A stretch of DNA of 64,000 nt from Neospora caninum Liverpool (taxonomy: Eukaryota; Apicomplexa; Conoidasida; Eucoccidiorida; Sarcocystidae), in assembly GCF_000208865.1 (NCBI RefSeq), contig NC_018395.1, positions 1,023,920-1,087,919 of the forward strand, read 5' to 3'. Position numbers and translations under genes: made by a program. The notes under the pieces were generated by a model. It was given only the letters and a program-made list of their open reading frames with translations, had not been told where the DNA came from and did no database searches. How positions within the stretch are numbered: the stretch's first letter is position 1; every line of letters starts with the position of its first letter. Positions 44,838 through 57,224 of the stretch are shown here, one piece after another.

Positions 44838-47800
44838 TCAGATATCTGTCCCTACGGTCGTCTTGAGAAGGTGAACCTTGAATTCCTCAAGGAGGCCGCA
44901 ACAGCGTCCAACGTCCTGTTGCAGAGTATCGATCTGGCCGCGGAGCTGCACGCAGAAGAGTCAACAAAATAAGGAAATACAACTGTTGCACTGCTGCCTC
45001 CAAGGCTTTTGTACAAACCGCTCACCACTTGTAAGCAAATCCTGTCACAGGCAGACATTAAGCTAGCGCTAAAAATCCTCGATACGGCACAGTACGCGGG
45101 AATGACCACCCGAGGAAAGGCAGTGGGAGCTCCAAATAACAAACCCTGCCAGCTTCTCCGTGAGAGTTCGTCGATGAGACAAACGGTCCCAAAACACAGT
45201 TGATGAGACGAATCGAACGTGGCAACCACGCGAATTGCTGGGGAAAAGAGGTGTAGCGTGGAGAAACTCACTTGGTCGAATTCAGCTCGTGTCACTACAG
45301 CCTCTCCGGTCACTTCATCTCTGTCGGCCTGGGAGAAAAGAAGAGCGAAATTGCCAATGCAGTTGGGACGGAAAAGCTAGGATGCACAGTTCATCGGTTG
45401 CAGCGAACACTCCCGCCACTGCTCTTGGGAAAGCCAAACAGCCCATTCTGTTTGACACAAGCATGCATTCACATGGATGCCAAAATGCCGAGCATCGCAA
45501 AGATCCCACGATCAACCACTCAGCACATCCGGAAAACGAGACGCCAGCGGCGACGGCAACTGCGTCGGTGTTGACAGACGCGTAGAGGTTCTGCCGCGCA
45601 AAAAGACTCCTCTCTATGTACAGACCGAATTGTGGACGTATCCTTTCCATGCGAATCGATAAGACGCACACAGAGGCCAAGGTAGCCTTACTCGGGCAGA
45701 ACGGATGCTGTGGAAGCTGTCTGAGGACGGCGATCGACTTGCGTCGTGTGCGTCACTTGGACTCCGTAGCCTGGGGGGAAAACAGTGGATCCCACGCATA
45801 AACCGTGCTGTGTACGGACGAGAACGAAGCAATGAGTTCGAGTCCCCACCCCCCTGCTGCTAAATACAGGTGGCCAAGACAAGCGGAAGAAAAAAAATCA
45901 CAAACAGTCTCTTTACCTTTCGGCTAGAAGGCAAAACATGTTTCACGAACTTCTTCCGTTGCTACCCGCCTTGCTCTGGAGATCGATCGTCTGTTTCGTG
46001 GCGAATCAAACGCGCTTTTCCCCACGCTTTTTGTGGTTCCGCGCACCGTTCTGTAAACCGTTCCTCCTTCCTTTTTGTCTCGCTCACCTTAGGGTTCGTG
46101 CCTCGCGCGTTCGCCGCAAGTCGTCGCCTCCCAGCGCCACGCGAGACACATCTCTCTCGGCAGCCTGGCGTCTGTACACTGCGTCTTCGTCCGCGCTTTC
46201 TGCATCGCTGTTCTCCTCTTCGCTCGTGTCGCTTCCGTCGACGTCGGTTTGCTCCTCATCGTTTGCGTCCGAAGCACCGATTAGTGGCAAGGTGCGAAGT
46301 CGACGAAAGAGGCGTGCCCAGAAGCCGGGTCGTTCGTTGGCGGGTGGACAACCCGAAGCCGACTGTTCTCGGCACACTTCTTGAGCGTGAGGCGGACACT
46401 CCTGGGCAGTATACACAGAGGCTGCGTCTTGTGCTGAAAGAAACCGCGCAGACGACACCTCTTGATAGTCTCCCGGCCCCCGTCCCGGATGGCTGTCGAG
46501 ATTTCGCTCCGACGGTTTCCTCGGGTTCTGCTGGAGCGACCGCTCTTGGAGGAGCTCGAGATGCTTCAAGGCCAAAGCAGCAAACGTGGCGGTGTCGTCG
46601 GGTTGCAGCCTTCCCCTGCTGCGTCCTCCGTCTCCGTTCCCCTCGCTGGCGAACAGTCTGTCACTGCTCTCCGTCACCACAGCGGATACGTACGCCGCCA
46701 CGAGCTTCTGGCCGAGCGCGGTCGCCGCCAACGAGCCACGCAGCAGCTGGTTCAGCGCGAGCGACAGGAGTATCCAGGGCCCCGTCGCGTCCGCGTTGTC
46801 CACGCCACAGGCCGCAGAGGCGGCGGAACAGTGCGGCGCGCAGGAAGCCTGACGGCCGGCGCAGGAACGCGCGCTGTCGAGGTCTGGGGGCTTGGGAAGC
46901 ACGCGTGCAAGGAGCGCAGACGTTCCCATCTGTCAAGGAAAACACGCAGGGGGGAGACAGACACGAAGACAGTCCGCGCCGAGCTACATCGCAGCCCCAC
47001 ACACGGCGGGACACCGGCAGCCGAAGCAGCTAAAAGGTGCGACTCGCGGGAAAAAAAACAGACCCGCAGGTGACGCGGAGGGAACGCGGAGCTACCGGGC
47101 GACAGTTGAAACCGACAAGCCTGTCAACGTCTCCCGTTCACCCACTCACCTGCGTGTACCTGTTTACATTTGTCGACGAGACGTCAGAGAGTCGAGAGAC
47201 CAAAGCATGAACGCACGCAGTCCCTTCTGCAAAGCGCCGTCGCACCCCCACGGTTCTAGTTTTCAAGAGGCCCGCAGGAGTGGAACCTAATCTGCGTACG
47301 AAACCGCCGACACGGACGTTTTTTTTGTTTGTCCTTAGCTCCTGGTCCCGTTTTTATCCTTACTTCGCGCGACGCCTCTCGTGAACTTTTCAGGCTTTCG
47401 TGCCTCTCTGTCTCGCCAGAGAGCCCCGCGTGCACGGCGCCAGTGCGGATGTGCGCCGGCGTCTTTCGTCGTGTCGACAACTCTTTGGCTCGGAGGTACT
47501 CCTGCGCTAGGGCGACCCTTTCGTCTGCTAGAGCTCGGTACACGGCTTCTTCGGTCTCCTGGCAAGCGCGAAAACCGGCACCGCGGCTCTGCAGAGAAAA
47601 GCACGAGCCTTTGACGCCTTGCGCGTTCAAACCGCGGGAGGGGACCAGCATCGACGCCCTCCCATTTTCCAGAATCTCTGCGCACCTGCCACGCTCCACC
47701 CGGTAAAGAATAGAAATTCCTGTAATGGAAGTGGATGTACGGCGACGCTGGGGAATGCCGTACGCATCACAGGAAACGGCTTCATGTGGATAAATGGGAG

Positions 47801-50800
47801 ATGTACAGACGGCTGGGTCTACATGCGTTTCGGGTTCTGTCTGGCTTCTGCCTCCGGCAATTTCAGTCGTCGAGAGGCCTTCCCACCTTCTCGACGTCCC
47901 CATTTCTCGTGCGCTCTGCGCTCTCTCTACCCTGGTGAGAAGTGGGCGACGCACTCCGCTTCCCGTGGAAGGGGCGACTGGGCGGCAAACGCCCTTCCTC
48001 GCGACCGAGTTTGCTCCTCTTTTCGCCGCCAAATTCGTCTTTCGATCTTCTGGCCTCCCCACTTTTTCTGTGCGCCCTTCGGTGGCGGTTCGCCATCTCG
48101 TGATTTCTCTCAGTGCTCGCATCTACGGCTGCCTTCTTTACCTTTCTTGTGCGCCGCTCATGCGCGCTGTCGCCGTCTTCTGCGGGCGGCGCGGAGTGCG
48201 CCTTGGCCTGTTTCACGGCGGCGAGACGCGCTCGCAAGGCGACAACATCCTCAAACAACTCGCCTAGGCCTTCTGGACGCCTCCGCAAAGGAGACTGGAG
48301 AAAACAGAAACAAAAACACGAGGGCAATACCATCCTGCGTACGACGGGGCTCTGCACGCGTTTGCTGCTGGCGCGAGAGAAACAGCAACACACAGCCGAA
48401 AACGAGACGCAGAAGAAGATCGTGTCTCCACCCCGACAGCCACAGTCAGAAACGGCCTCCCTCTGTGTGTCTCACAGCACGCCCCAGTCAAACGCTCGCG
48501 TCCGTCGGGCGATTCGTTTGTTTCCTTAAGACCGGAACAGCTCTACAGGGAGATAGAAGTGTCGGCGACGCTGGTCCCAAGTCGGACGAAGGAGACTGCG
48601 CGAGATTCCAGGCAGCCCCGCCAGGAACGGAGACACAATTCTCTCCAGAGAGACAGCTGCGTGCGAGGCAAAAAAGGAGACCGCTTCTCCGTGGCATGCG
48701 TTCCTAGGCGCCGAGCCGTTTTCCCGCGGACCAACCACTGCATCTCGTGAAGAAACATCAGACGTCTCGGAAAGGAAAACCTGCGTGCGTCCGCACACGC
48801 ATGCCTGCATGCGCTTTTTCGGCGCCCCGTCCGACCTTCGCTCTCTGAAAGGGGCCAGGGGGACGACCTCGAAGCACGGGACCCGCGCGGCCTCTGGCGG
48901 TTTTTGCCTTACTTGTGACTCGCTCTCGCTGGCGACGTAGACCGACTTCTCATGCGCCGAGCGCGCCCGAGTCGAAGACGAATCATCGCTGCCGAGCTGC
49001 TCGTTTGCGAGGAGTGTCTTGGCGAGTGATCTCCACAGACGGTTTGCGTCTCGGTCTCGCCTCGCGCTTCGGCTTCGAAGACGACGAGGGTCAACACTCC
49101 AACCTGACACAGAGCTGTCGTCCCTGGTTTCGCGATGTGATCGCGATCTGCCGCTGGGCTGGCGAGCGTTTCGCGCTTCCGGCGGGTCATCGCACCCGGC
49201 GTCGGAACCCGCGCCACTGTCTCCGTCTTGCCTCGTCCCTCGCGCTTCACCGAGAGAGCTCGCGCCGCTTCTTCGAAGATCCAGCGTGTCTGTCGCGGCC
49301 CCAGCGGCGCGTGCCTCCGTCCTCGAGCTCGCCGATAGCTCTCGCGCAAGTTCCCGGCTTCCCCGGGGTCTGTGCTTCGCCTCGGCCGGCGGCTCTTCTG
49401 CGTCTCGATGCGGAGAGCCTGTCAGCAGAGCGGGGAACTCGTTGTCTCTCTCGGAGGGCAAAGCGGAGGGAAGAAGCCCCCGAGAGCGGGGCTGTTCCTC
49501 TACGGAGTCTTCCAGACGCTGCGCAGCTGCCGCTTCCAAAGACGGGGTTCCTGTTTCCGCTTCGCTGGTGCACAAAGGTTCCTCTTCTCCAAACGAAGCA
49601 GCCTCGGCGTCCGTAGCCGAAGTGTCTTGGTTTCTCCGGTCTCTGCGCTCGCGAAATTCCTGGACCACGCGGCGGAAGCGCAGCACGCCTCGGAATCGCG
49701 CCTGGAGGCGAATGATCGCGGCTCGCGCTTGCCGGTAGCGGCGACGCTCCACGAACCTGAAACGTGCACAGAAAAGGGCGAGACGCGCCAAATGCATGCA
49801 CCCGCGAGGAGCAGAAGTGTCTCCGGTGAAGCGCCGTGCAGAGAGAGCCTAACAGCAGAGGCCCCAGGCGCCTTGAGAGGAGCCAAACGAGGCAAATGCG
49901 AAGAAGCGAAAAAACTGGAGGTGAGAGAGAAACCCCACTGCGTCTACATGCCTGGTGCGGGTGTCCTCCCGTGTAGGTTCCTTTTTTCTTTATCCACGGC
50001 TCTTGATAAATAGGAACCCAAGTTTACACAGATCTATATACATGCATCTATATGGGAATTCGAGTGTGTCGTCTTACCCGCGGAAGTGCTTCGAGATGCA
50101 CGTCGCAGCCCGGAACCGAAATTTCGCCGCCGCGCGATCAAGAGCATTCACCAGCGGCTTCTTGAGAAACACCTGGAAGGTTCACGCACAGAGAGAAAAA
50201 ACTCTCGTAATCGCAACCCACAAAACACACACAGTCCCTGTCGCACCCACAGAAAAAACTCGGGGGGGCCTTTTTCTGCAAGACACAGAGCGACGTAGAA
50301 CTCTTCTACTTGCTCCAATTTTTCTCCTCCACAGATACGCACGCGAACATCGCCACGATGAAGATCCGCAAAACCTAGATACACACATGCCACACCTATT
50401 TACGTAATATTTATATTTATATATATTTATATTTATATATATTTATATATATTTATATATATATATATAGGTATATGAAATTATCGGGTGATTCGTTGGT
50501 CCCGTGTGCACCTTTCTAGGCGAGAGTGGAGAGTTCGATGCGGCTGTGTCTTACCTTTGTTTTTCCGACTTGCCAGGCAAAAGACTGGTCAAAGACGCCA
50601 TCCTGTGCCAGCGTCGTGGTCAGCGCCTCGAGGAGCTTCTGACAGAGTTCCCGGTCGTGCTGGGTTTGAACGATTTTCTTCACATCCGCCGTCGCATCTC
50701 TGTGCGCGTGCCTCGCTTCCCTCTCCAGGCTGGCAGAGCCGCTTGGAGAAGCGAAGCCGGGGACAAGCGCCTCGGAGGCCAAGCAGGAAAACTGTCCGAG

Positions 50801-51560
50801 AAATCCCGAAAAAGGCAAGCGAACGGGGTAGCCGTCGCGCCGAATGCGCACAGTCTCCAGCACGCCGGCGCACCGCAGTTGCCTGGAAAGAGACACAGCC
50901 GACGCCATTCAATTTAGCCTTTCCGTGCTAGGAGCGGCGGTCCGCCCCTGATAACGTTGCTTTATTTGGGAACGCCAAACCGGTTCACAAGTCCAGACGC
51001 ACACTGACACAACAACAAACCGTGGTAGGCGCGTTTTCCTTCTCCCCTTGAAACCTCATTTCCAAGGAAAAGCGCTTCTTAACTGGGCAGTCTGAGGGAC
51101 GTGCGTCAAGTAAATGGAACTCAAAAGGAACCCCCAAGGGAAGAACAGCGCCCGCCGACGTGTTTCGCCCCCTGAAGCGTCGAGGGTTCAGCGGGAGGAA
51201 CCGAAAACGAAAGGAACTGCAAGGCGGCGGCCTACCTCAAAACATCCGCAGAATCGAACAGGCCTCGCCCCTTCTCCGCCGACGGCTTGATGCACCGGAC
51301 ATAAAACGGATCTGTCTCCTCGATGGTCTCCAACAAACCCCGAACCTGGTCCCTGGAGAAAAGAAGAAAGGAAAGGGAAATGAAGCAGAAAAGAAGGCGA
51401 AAGGAATGTCTGAACGCGCGGCAAACACCAGAAATCAAAATCCTCACAAATGTACACATATATAGACATATACTAGTCTACCTAATACCTCCACCACGTA
51501 TGCAAATATAAATTGTATACTTAATTGCACATATATATCGATATACATATATATATATAT

Positions 51561-51602
<42 letters not shown>

Positions 51603-51618
51603 ATATATATATATATAT

Positions 51619-51655
<37 letters not shown>

Positions 51656-54600
51656 TAGATGTGGGTGCACCATGTGCCTCTCGGTCTTTCGTTAGGCAGC
51701 ACTCTGATAAGTCCACGACTGTTTTAGAGATCCACAGCGATTCGAAGATAAAGCGATGAAGAGGTCCCGGTTGAGCAACCAGGCACGCGTATGCAGACGG
51801 GAAGATGCATAGAGACAGAGACGTGTCCTGGAGCTGTGAGAGTGTCGACGCAAAGACGCAGAAAGGCATTTAGGGAGACAGAGAGTGGGAGGCCGTCCCC
51901 AGCCCCTCTTTCCGTTTTTGTCTCTCTAGTTCAGTGTCTTCCGGGACGAGAGGCCGGAATCACAAGTGTGCCGTGTGCTGACAATCCCCCGACCCACGTG
52001 GTACAGCCTTCTCTCTCGAAAACGCGAGTTCCCTGGCACATTGCATGCGTCCACTCTCCTCTCTCCGACCCGAGTCCAGCTGCTTGTTTCGATCTTTCTC
52101 AGGCACAGAAATCCTTACTTGAACACTGCAGAGACCGACTTCGTCACCCGTCTGTTGGTGCATGCTGTGGCCTCGTACGCGGAGGAGAGACACCGGGAGA
52201 GAGAGCGAGAAGACAGAGTAGAGACGGATGAGAACAGCCGTTGATCGTCTTCCTCGCGCGGCTGCAGGAAAGCTGTGAGATCTTGGAGGCACGCCGAAGT
52301 CGACGTCGAAACTAAATCGGCGATTTCCCGGCTAAAGGAGCTCCGATTCTTCTCAAGGAATCCCTCGACGCTGTACTCCACTGGACCTGCGAAGGCGTGA
52401 CAAGGCGCAGCATGCACAACACAATGCGAAACAGGAGAACAAGAGAAAATGAGAAGACCGATAGGAATGTATTGACGAATATCTACAAGGTCTAGCGGGG
52501 AGGACGTAAAAGAGGAATTAGCAGGGGAATGAGGAGGACTAGAACAAGAAGGACGAGTGGGAAAAAATGGGCCGTTGAGGCCGAGAAAAGAGCAAGCAGA
52601 GGCGATGCGGGAGAAAAACCCTGGAGGCGGGACAAGAGGGGAAAAAAGGTTTCACTCAGAGGAGTGAGGGCAGAGAAGAACGGAAAACGTAAGGCTCACG
52701 AGCAGGATGGATTCGGCCTTTGTGGTCTTGGAAAGACTTTCTTTTTTCCCATTTGCAGCTTACCGGCGTAGTGCACAATGCTGAAGTGTGTCGCTGCATT
52801 TAACTTGTTTTCAGCGGGTCGGATGGTGGGTTGTTCATTCGATTTGGAGGCGAGGATTTTTCGAAGAAACGACCGATCGGTGGCCCTCGGCATGATGTTT
52901 TCCGAGTCAAGCACCGCAAACAGTCCCGTCACCTTCCGCTCGAGCGCGTCGATCACTCCTTGGTTGTCAGTGAACTGAATCTCCTCCCACGCAATGCCCT
53001 CGGCGGCATAGGCGGCCTGGGGAAGACGGCACGCGAGCGGCAACAGCGAAAGTGAGCAAAGCGGAGGCAAGCAAGAGAAAAACGAGAAAAAGCACGGAGG
53101 CAGGTGACGCAGAAGGCGCAGAAGGACGAGTCAGGAGGCGAGAGGAGGTCGAGCAGCGAGGCGCAGAGACGACGCACGAGCAAAAGAGGAAATGCGGAAG
53201 AGCGAGAAACACAGCAGAGAGAGATGGAAGAGAAACGCACGTGCTCGACTGGGAGGGAACGAGATGAGCGAGACATTTGCTTGCAAGGTAGAGGACGACG
53301 AACGAAACTTTGAAAGGGGGGAGAACGTGTGTGACACAGGAGATTAACGGCAAAAATAACGACAGTGGCGAGACAGCCTGGTGCCAAAACGCACTGGGCG
53401 ACAATACCTCATCCAGCGCACAGCACAAAGTTCCGATTTCTCTTCTATCCTCGGCCTCGTTTCGAGGTTCTCGCTGGGAAGTCGGGAGAATCACCGGCCA
53501 GCGACGCCGTCTCGCGCGGCGTGGAGCGGTCTCTCCGTTTCGTGCTTTGCTTCCATGATTTATACCTGCTCGAGAGAAAAGATGTGGTGGTTAAAGTGCT
53601 GTTGGAGTTTTTCATTTGCGTAGTTGATGCAGAGTTGTTCGAACGAGTTGGCCTCGAAGACCTCGAACCCGTAAATGTCCAGGAGACCGACGAAGAGCCT
53701 CTCTTGCCCATGCAAGAGGGAGGTCGGGGTCATCGGTGCGAGCCGTTTTTTTTCGCGCGTCGTCGCGGGGCCATCGCCTTTGCGAGAGAACTCTTGAGAA
53801 GACGAGGAGAGGAGCAGGAACGGCGCGTTTTCGTCCGGCGCAGGATGCTCTTCGATAGGGTGATCGACGGCTTGATTCAGACGACACACCAGCCACGAGA
53901 AGAGATGGTTGTACACGTATTTCGCGAGGGTGTCCCGGATCTCCGCTGCCCTATCAGCGGTGCGAGGTAGTTGCAAATCCTGCCGGAGACAGCCGACACA
54001 CAGGAAAGACCGGAACGCGCAGGTGGTGTGCGGCCGGCAGGTAAAACCCCCTTCGTCTCTCTGCAACGAGAGGCTCCAGACGCGTGGCGGGTCTCCGAGA
54101 AGAGACTGCCGGAAAAAGCCAACCAAGACTGACGGAAAGCACGCGACACGCGAAAGCCCAAAGACCGCGAGGAAGGAGACAGAGAAGACTTCGCGCAGAG
54201 ACAGAAGAGGAGAGAGAGAAGGAAAAAGAAAGAGAAGGGGAGAGAGGTGGGCATTTGGGTGTCGAGTTGTCCCGTGTGTCCTACCTGTTTGGTGACAGGA
54301 TCGATGAACTTTTGGACACGGAAGAGCTCGTAAAGATTTCCCGCGTCGATGCATAAAAGCCGTGCAATGGTTTCCACCTGGCTCTCTTCCTTCCCTTCTG
54401 CCTCGCCTGCCTGTTCGTCTGCCTGTTCGTCCTGCGGTCCGTCCTCTAGCTTCGGTTCGCCTTCGAGGACTCTGGGGCCGATGCCGCCAGGTCTGTCCTC
54501 GAAGCGAACGTTCCCGAGGTGTAGAATGGCGGCGAGGACGCGGAGAACGTTTTCGCGTTCTTCTTTGGAGAATCCAAGGTGCCTGAAACAGGAGAGGAGC

Positions 54601-55083
54601 TCTCGGAAACTGGCCGCATTCGCTTCCTGCGCGGCTGGGTCCAGGAGCCTGTCTCCTCGGAACTCGTCCACGGTCCACGGAAGCCCCGCCAGATCGTCCC
54701 GGCCCCGGCGGGTCCACGCGGAGACACCCGTCTCCTTGCGGGGCGGCCCCTGGGGGGTGAGGTAGGAGAAGGAGGCACACGAGGAAGACAAGCGAAGCTC
54801 CGCCCTGAACTCCGGAGAGAGAAACTGTTTCGCGCCGTCGACCAGTTGGTAAAAGACGTGGAAGTTTCGTTCTTCTCTCGAGTGCCCCACGAGGCGGCAA
54901 GTCTCGAGGAGGTAGGTGCTCAGGCCCGCGGCAGAGATGCGCCGAGTCCGCGGCTCGAAATAAATCAACGTAAACTTCCCGAACCGACTCGAATTGTCGT
55001 TCCGACACGTCTTGGCATTTCCAAACGCCTCCAGGACCGGATTCGTCCGCAGAACCTGCACACGTTCACACACAAACATACCA

Positions 55084-55126
<43 letters not shown>

Positions 55127-55170
55127 TACACATATACATACATATATATATATATATATACATACATACA

Positions 55171-55202
<32 letters not shown>

Positions 55203-55212
55203 GGTATATACG

Positions 55213-55252
<40 letters not shown>

Positions 55253-57224
55253 TATGTAGGCCTATGGATAGATAGAGCAACACCTGAAAGCACTGACGCC
55301 TAAAAATCACAGCTCGACGCGCGTCGACGCATATCCGTCTCTGCGTGCATCTTTGCGCCAAGGCTTGGCGCTCTAGCCGCACGTATTCAGTGAGGCTGCT
55401 CAGCACGGTGTGTGGTCCGCAGGAGCGTTTCGACGTTGGAACGAACAGAGTTGTACGTGGCGAGCGCGAGTAAGCTCGCGAACGCCACACGGTCCAGCTC
55501 TACAACAGACAGGAAGCGTCGTGCCTGCGGGGCGCGTGGTCTTTACGAGCCTCGAACGCAACCCCCTAGAGGCTTGACGTGCATGCGCATGCGGCAAGAG
55601 TCGCAGGCGGTCGAGAGCCGCCACGAGCTCAACGTTTCCTCGTATTTGCAGAGGGTTTACCCGGTCCTCGAGGGAGATGCGCTGTTTCTGTCCTGTGCCT
55701 GCACTTTTGTCGAGGGGTTTGAGGTGGGCGAGATACTGCAAAATCAGTTTCGTTCCCTCCGTTTTCCCTGACCCGCTTTCTCCAGAAATGATGATAGACT
55801 GGCACTTGCCCTCGCGGAAGAGCCGCGAGTGTGCATGTTGGGCCGTGATGAAGATGTGCGGCTTCGCCGTCTCCGTGGCGCCGGCGGGTTCCCTCGCGGG
55901 AGACGCCGCGACCGCGCCCGTCAGCGCTGGGGCTCCACTCGACCCCCAGTTGTCGCCTTCGTGAAGAGCCTCGAGACACACAGCCTTGTGGCATGCGTCC
56001 ATCGCCGCCTCGTCAAACAGCGCAGGCAGCGGTTCGCAGGGATTGATCGAGAGCAGAATGTGAGGACCGATCGCCGTGTAAATGTCGAACCGGGAAAAAC
56101 GGGTCCGGAGACTGTGAAGGAGCGACGCCTCTGTGAGCTCGCCGAGCGACAGCAAATCGTCCACGCCCTGGGGAGAGAAGGCGAGACACCCCAAGGGAAC
56201 GCGAAAAATGAGAGAAAGGTACGGGAACAGCTGGTCAGACAGAACGCACACGGAAGAGTCGGTGGAGAAACGGAACATACTCTCGAAAAGGAGGAAAGGC
56301 GTTCGACGTTCAATGTGTAAGCACGTAGAAACGGAAAAGTACAGGTGAAGGGATGGATGCGCGAGGCGCGTGCCTCCTGGCGTTTTCACGAAGCGGAGGA
56401 GCACGTGTGTGCCTGGAAATCTTCCGCTAACAGAGTTTCCCAACTCGCCTTTCGAAGGAAACACCTTTCAAGAACCCAGGGGTGGGTGTACACCCGTTCA
56501 ATTTGTGCGGATGCGTTTCTGGGTTGTGCGTGCGCAAGAACTATGTACATGCTGTTCGATGCCGCGCGCGGTCGCCTCTGACGTGCAGAACCGTGTCTGT
56601 ATATCCGTGTGTTGTGTACGAATGTTGGGCGCTCCACAATCGCATATGCAGGTACGCATGTGCCCAGGTCCCGATTCGCGAGCGCGGGACCGGGCTGGAA
56701 AACGCTTGAGAGCAAGCCTGGCAAGAAACCTAGCGACAGGACGCGGGCCGGCAAAAAACCGGATTTTTTCCTGGTTTCGTCTCTTCGTTGACACCGCCAA
56801 GACAGCAGAGAGTGTGTGTGCCGGCGGAATGCTGGGTTTTCGCGCTTACTTTTAAGAGACTTGGAGAATCGACGCTGCCGCGCAAATCGGAGAGGCGCAT
56901 CTCCACGAAGCCGCCCTCCTGGAACTCGACGACGCAGGTTGCATCGGAGTTCCCTTGAAGAGCGTTTTCTCCGTTCTCTTCCTTCGCGTGGATTTCTGCT
57001 AGTCGGGCGACAGTCCACAGTTTGGTCGGATGCTCGACCCAGAACCAAGACCCGAGCAACTCTCCGCGGTCCGTCGCTGCGTCGTCGTACACAGACATGC
57101 TTCGAGGGCGGCCGTCACCTCGAGACTTCGCCTCTCCCCGAACGGGGTAAGGCGTCTCAGAACGGGGAGGCGACATCGCGTCCGAAACGGAACAGTGGCC
57201 GTGGCTACCCTGTGCCGCCTCCAT
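44838..57224 (-). CDS. Unconventional myosin heavy chain (apicomplexan, class not assigned)
   Basis: Actin-dependent ATPase motor. Sixteen exons 5' to 3' on minus: 57224-56850, 56167-55661, 55055-54285, 53979-53566, 53016-52764, 52386-52119, 51352-51236, 50882-50555, 50172-50078, 49756-48913, 48294-48142, 47588-47364, 46929-46088, 45770-45692, 45328-45272, 44945-44838. All are GT-AG and in phase; 1811 residues. Order: SH3-like start (GSWFWVEHP, about 59), P-loop GESGSGKT (254-261; the usual Ala is Ser), LEAFGNAKT, switch [10 protein letters not shown] (313-321), [16 protein letters not shown], switch II DIYGFE (652-657), [28 protein letters not shown], converter GKTKVFLKK, then two IQ-like motifs (ISKHFRGFVERRR and [13 protein letters not shown], about 1032-1072). 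The tail is mostly disordered Ser/Arg/Glu-rich with short helical pieces ([35 protein letters not shown]). There are no WD40 repeats, so it is not the MyoF type. A motor insert of about 50 residues precedes switch II. The start is the first ATG of the exon frame; the frame continues upstream of it, so a 5' exon is possible. Confidence 0.92.
50405..50472. repeat. TTATATA/AT microsatellite in myosin intron 8
   Basis: TTTATATATA-type units in the intron between the exons at 50555-50882 and 50078-50172. Simple AT repeat. Confidence 0.85.
51537..51652. repeat. AT microsatellite punctuated by ATCGAT in myosin intron 6
   Basis: Long AT runs interrupted four times by ATCGATAT, in the intron 51353-52118. 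The whole block is close to self-complementary and could cruciform or fold in RNA. Confidence 0.85.
55085..55258. repeat. AT, CA and TACA compound microsatellite in myosin intron 2
   Basis: An AT run (55085-55116), a CACA run, a second AT run, about ten TACA units (55160-55200), then two more AT runs, all in the intron between the exons at 55661-56167 and 54285-55055, beginning about 30 bases upstream (transcript sense) of the 3' splice site at 55055. Confidence 0.88.

Noticed and set aside
45780..45860. Possible tRNA around AGTTCGAGTCC
   Set aside because: B-box-like only; the upstream 60 bases do not fold as a cloverleaf.
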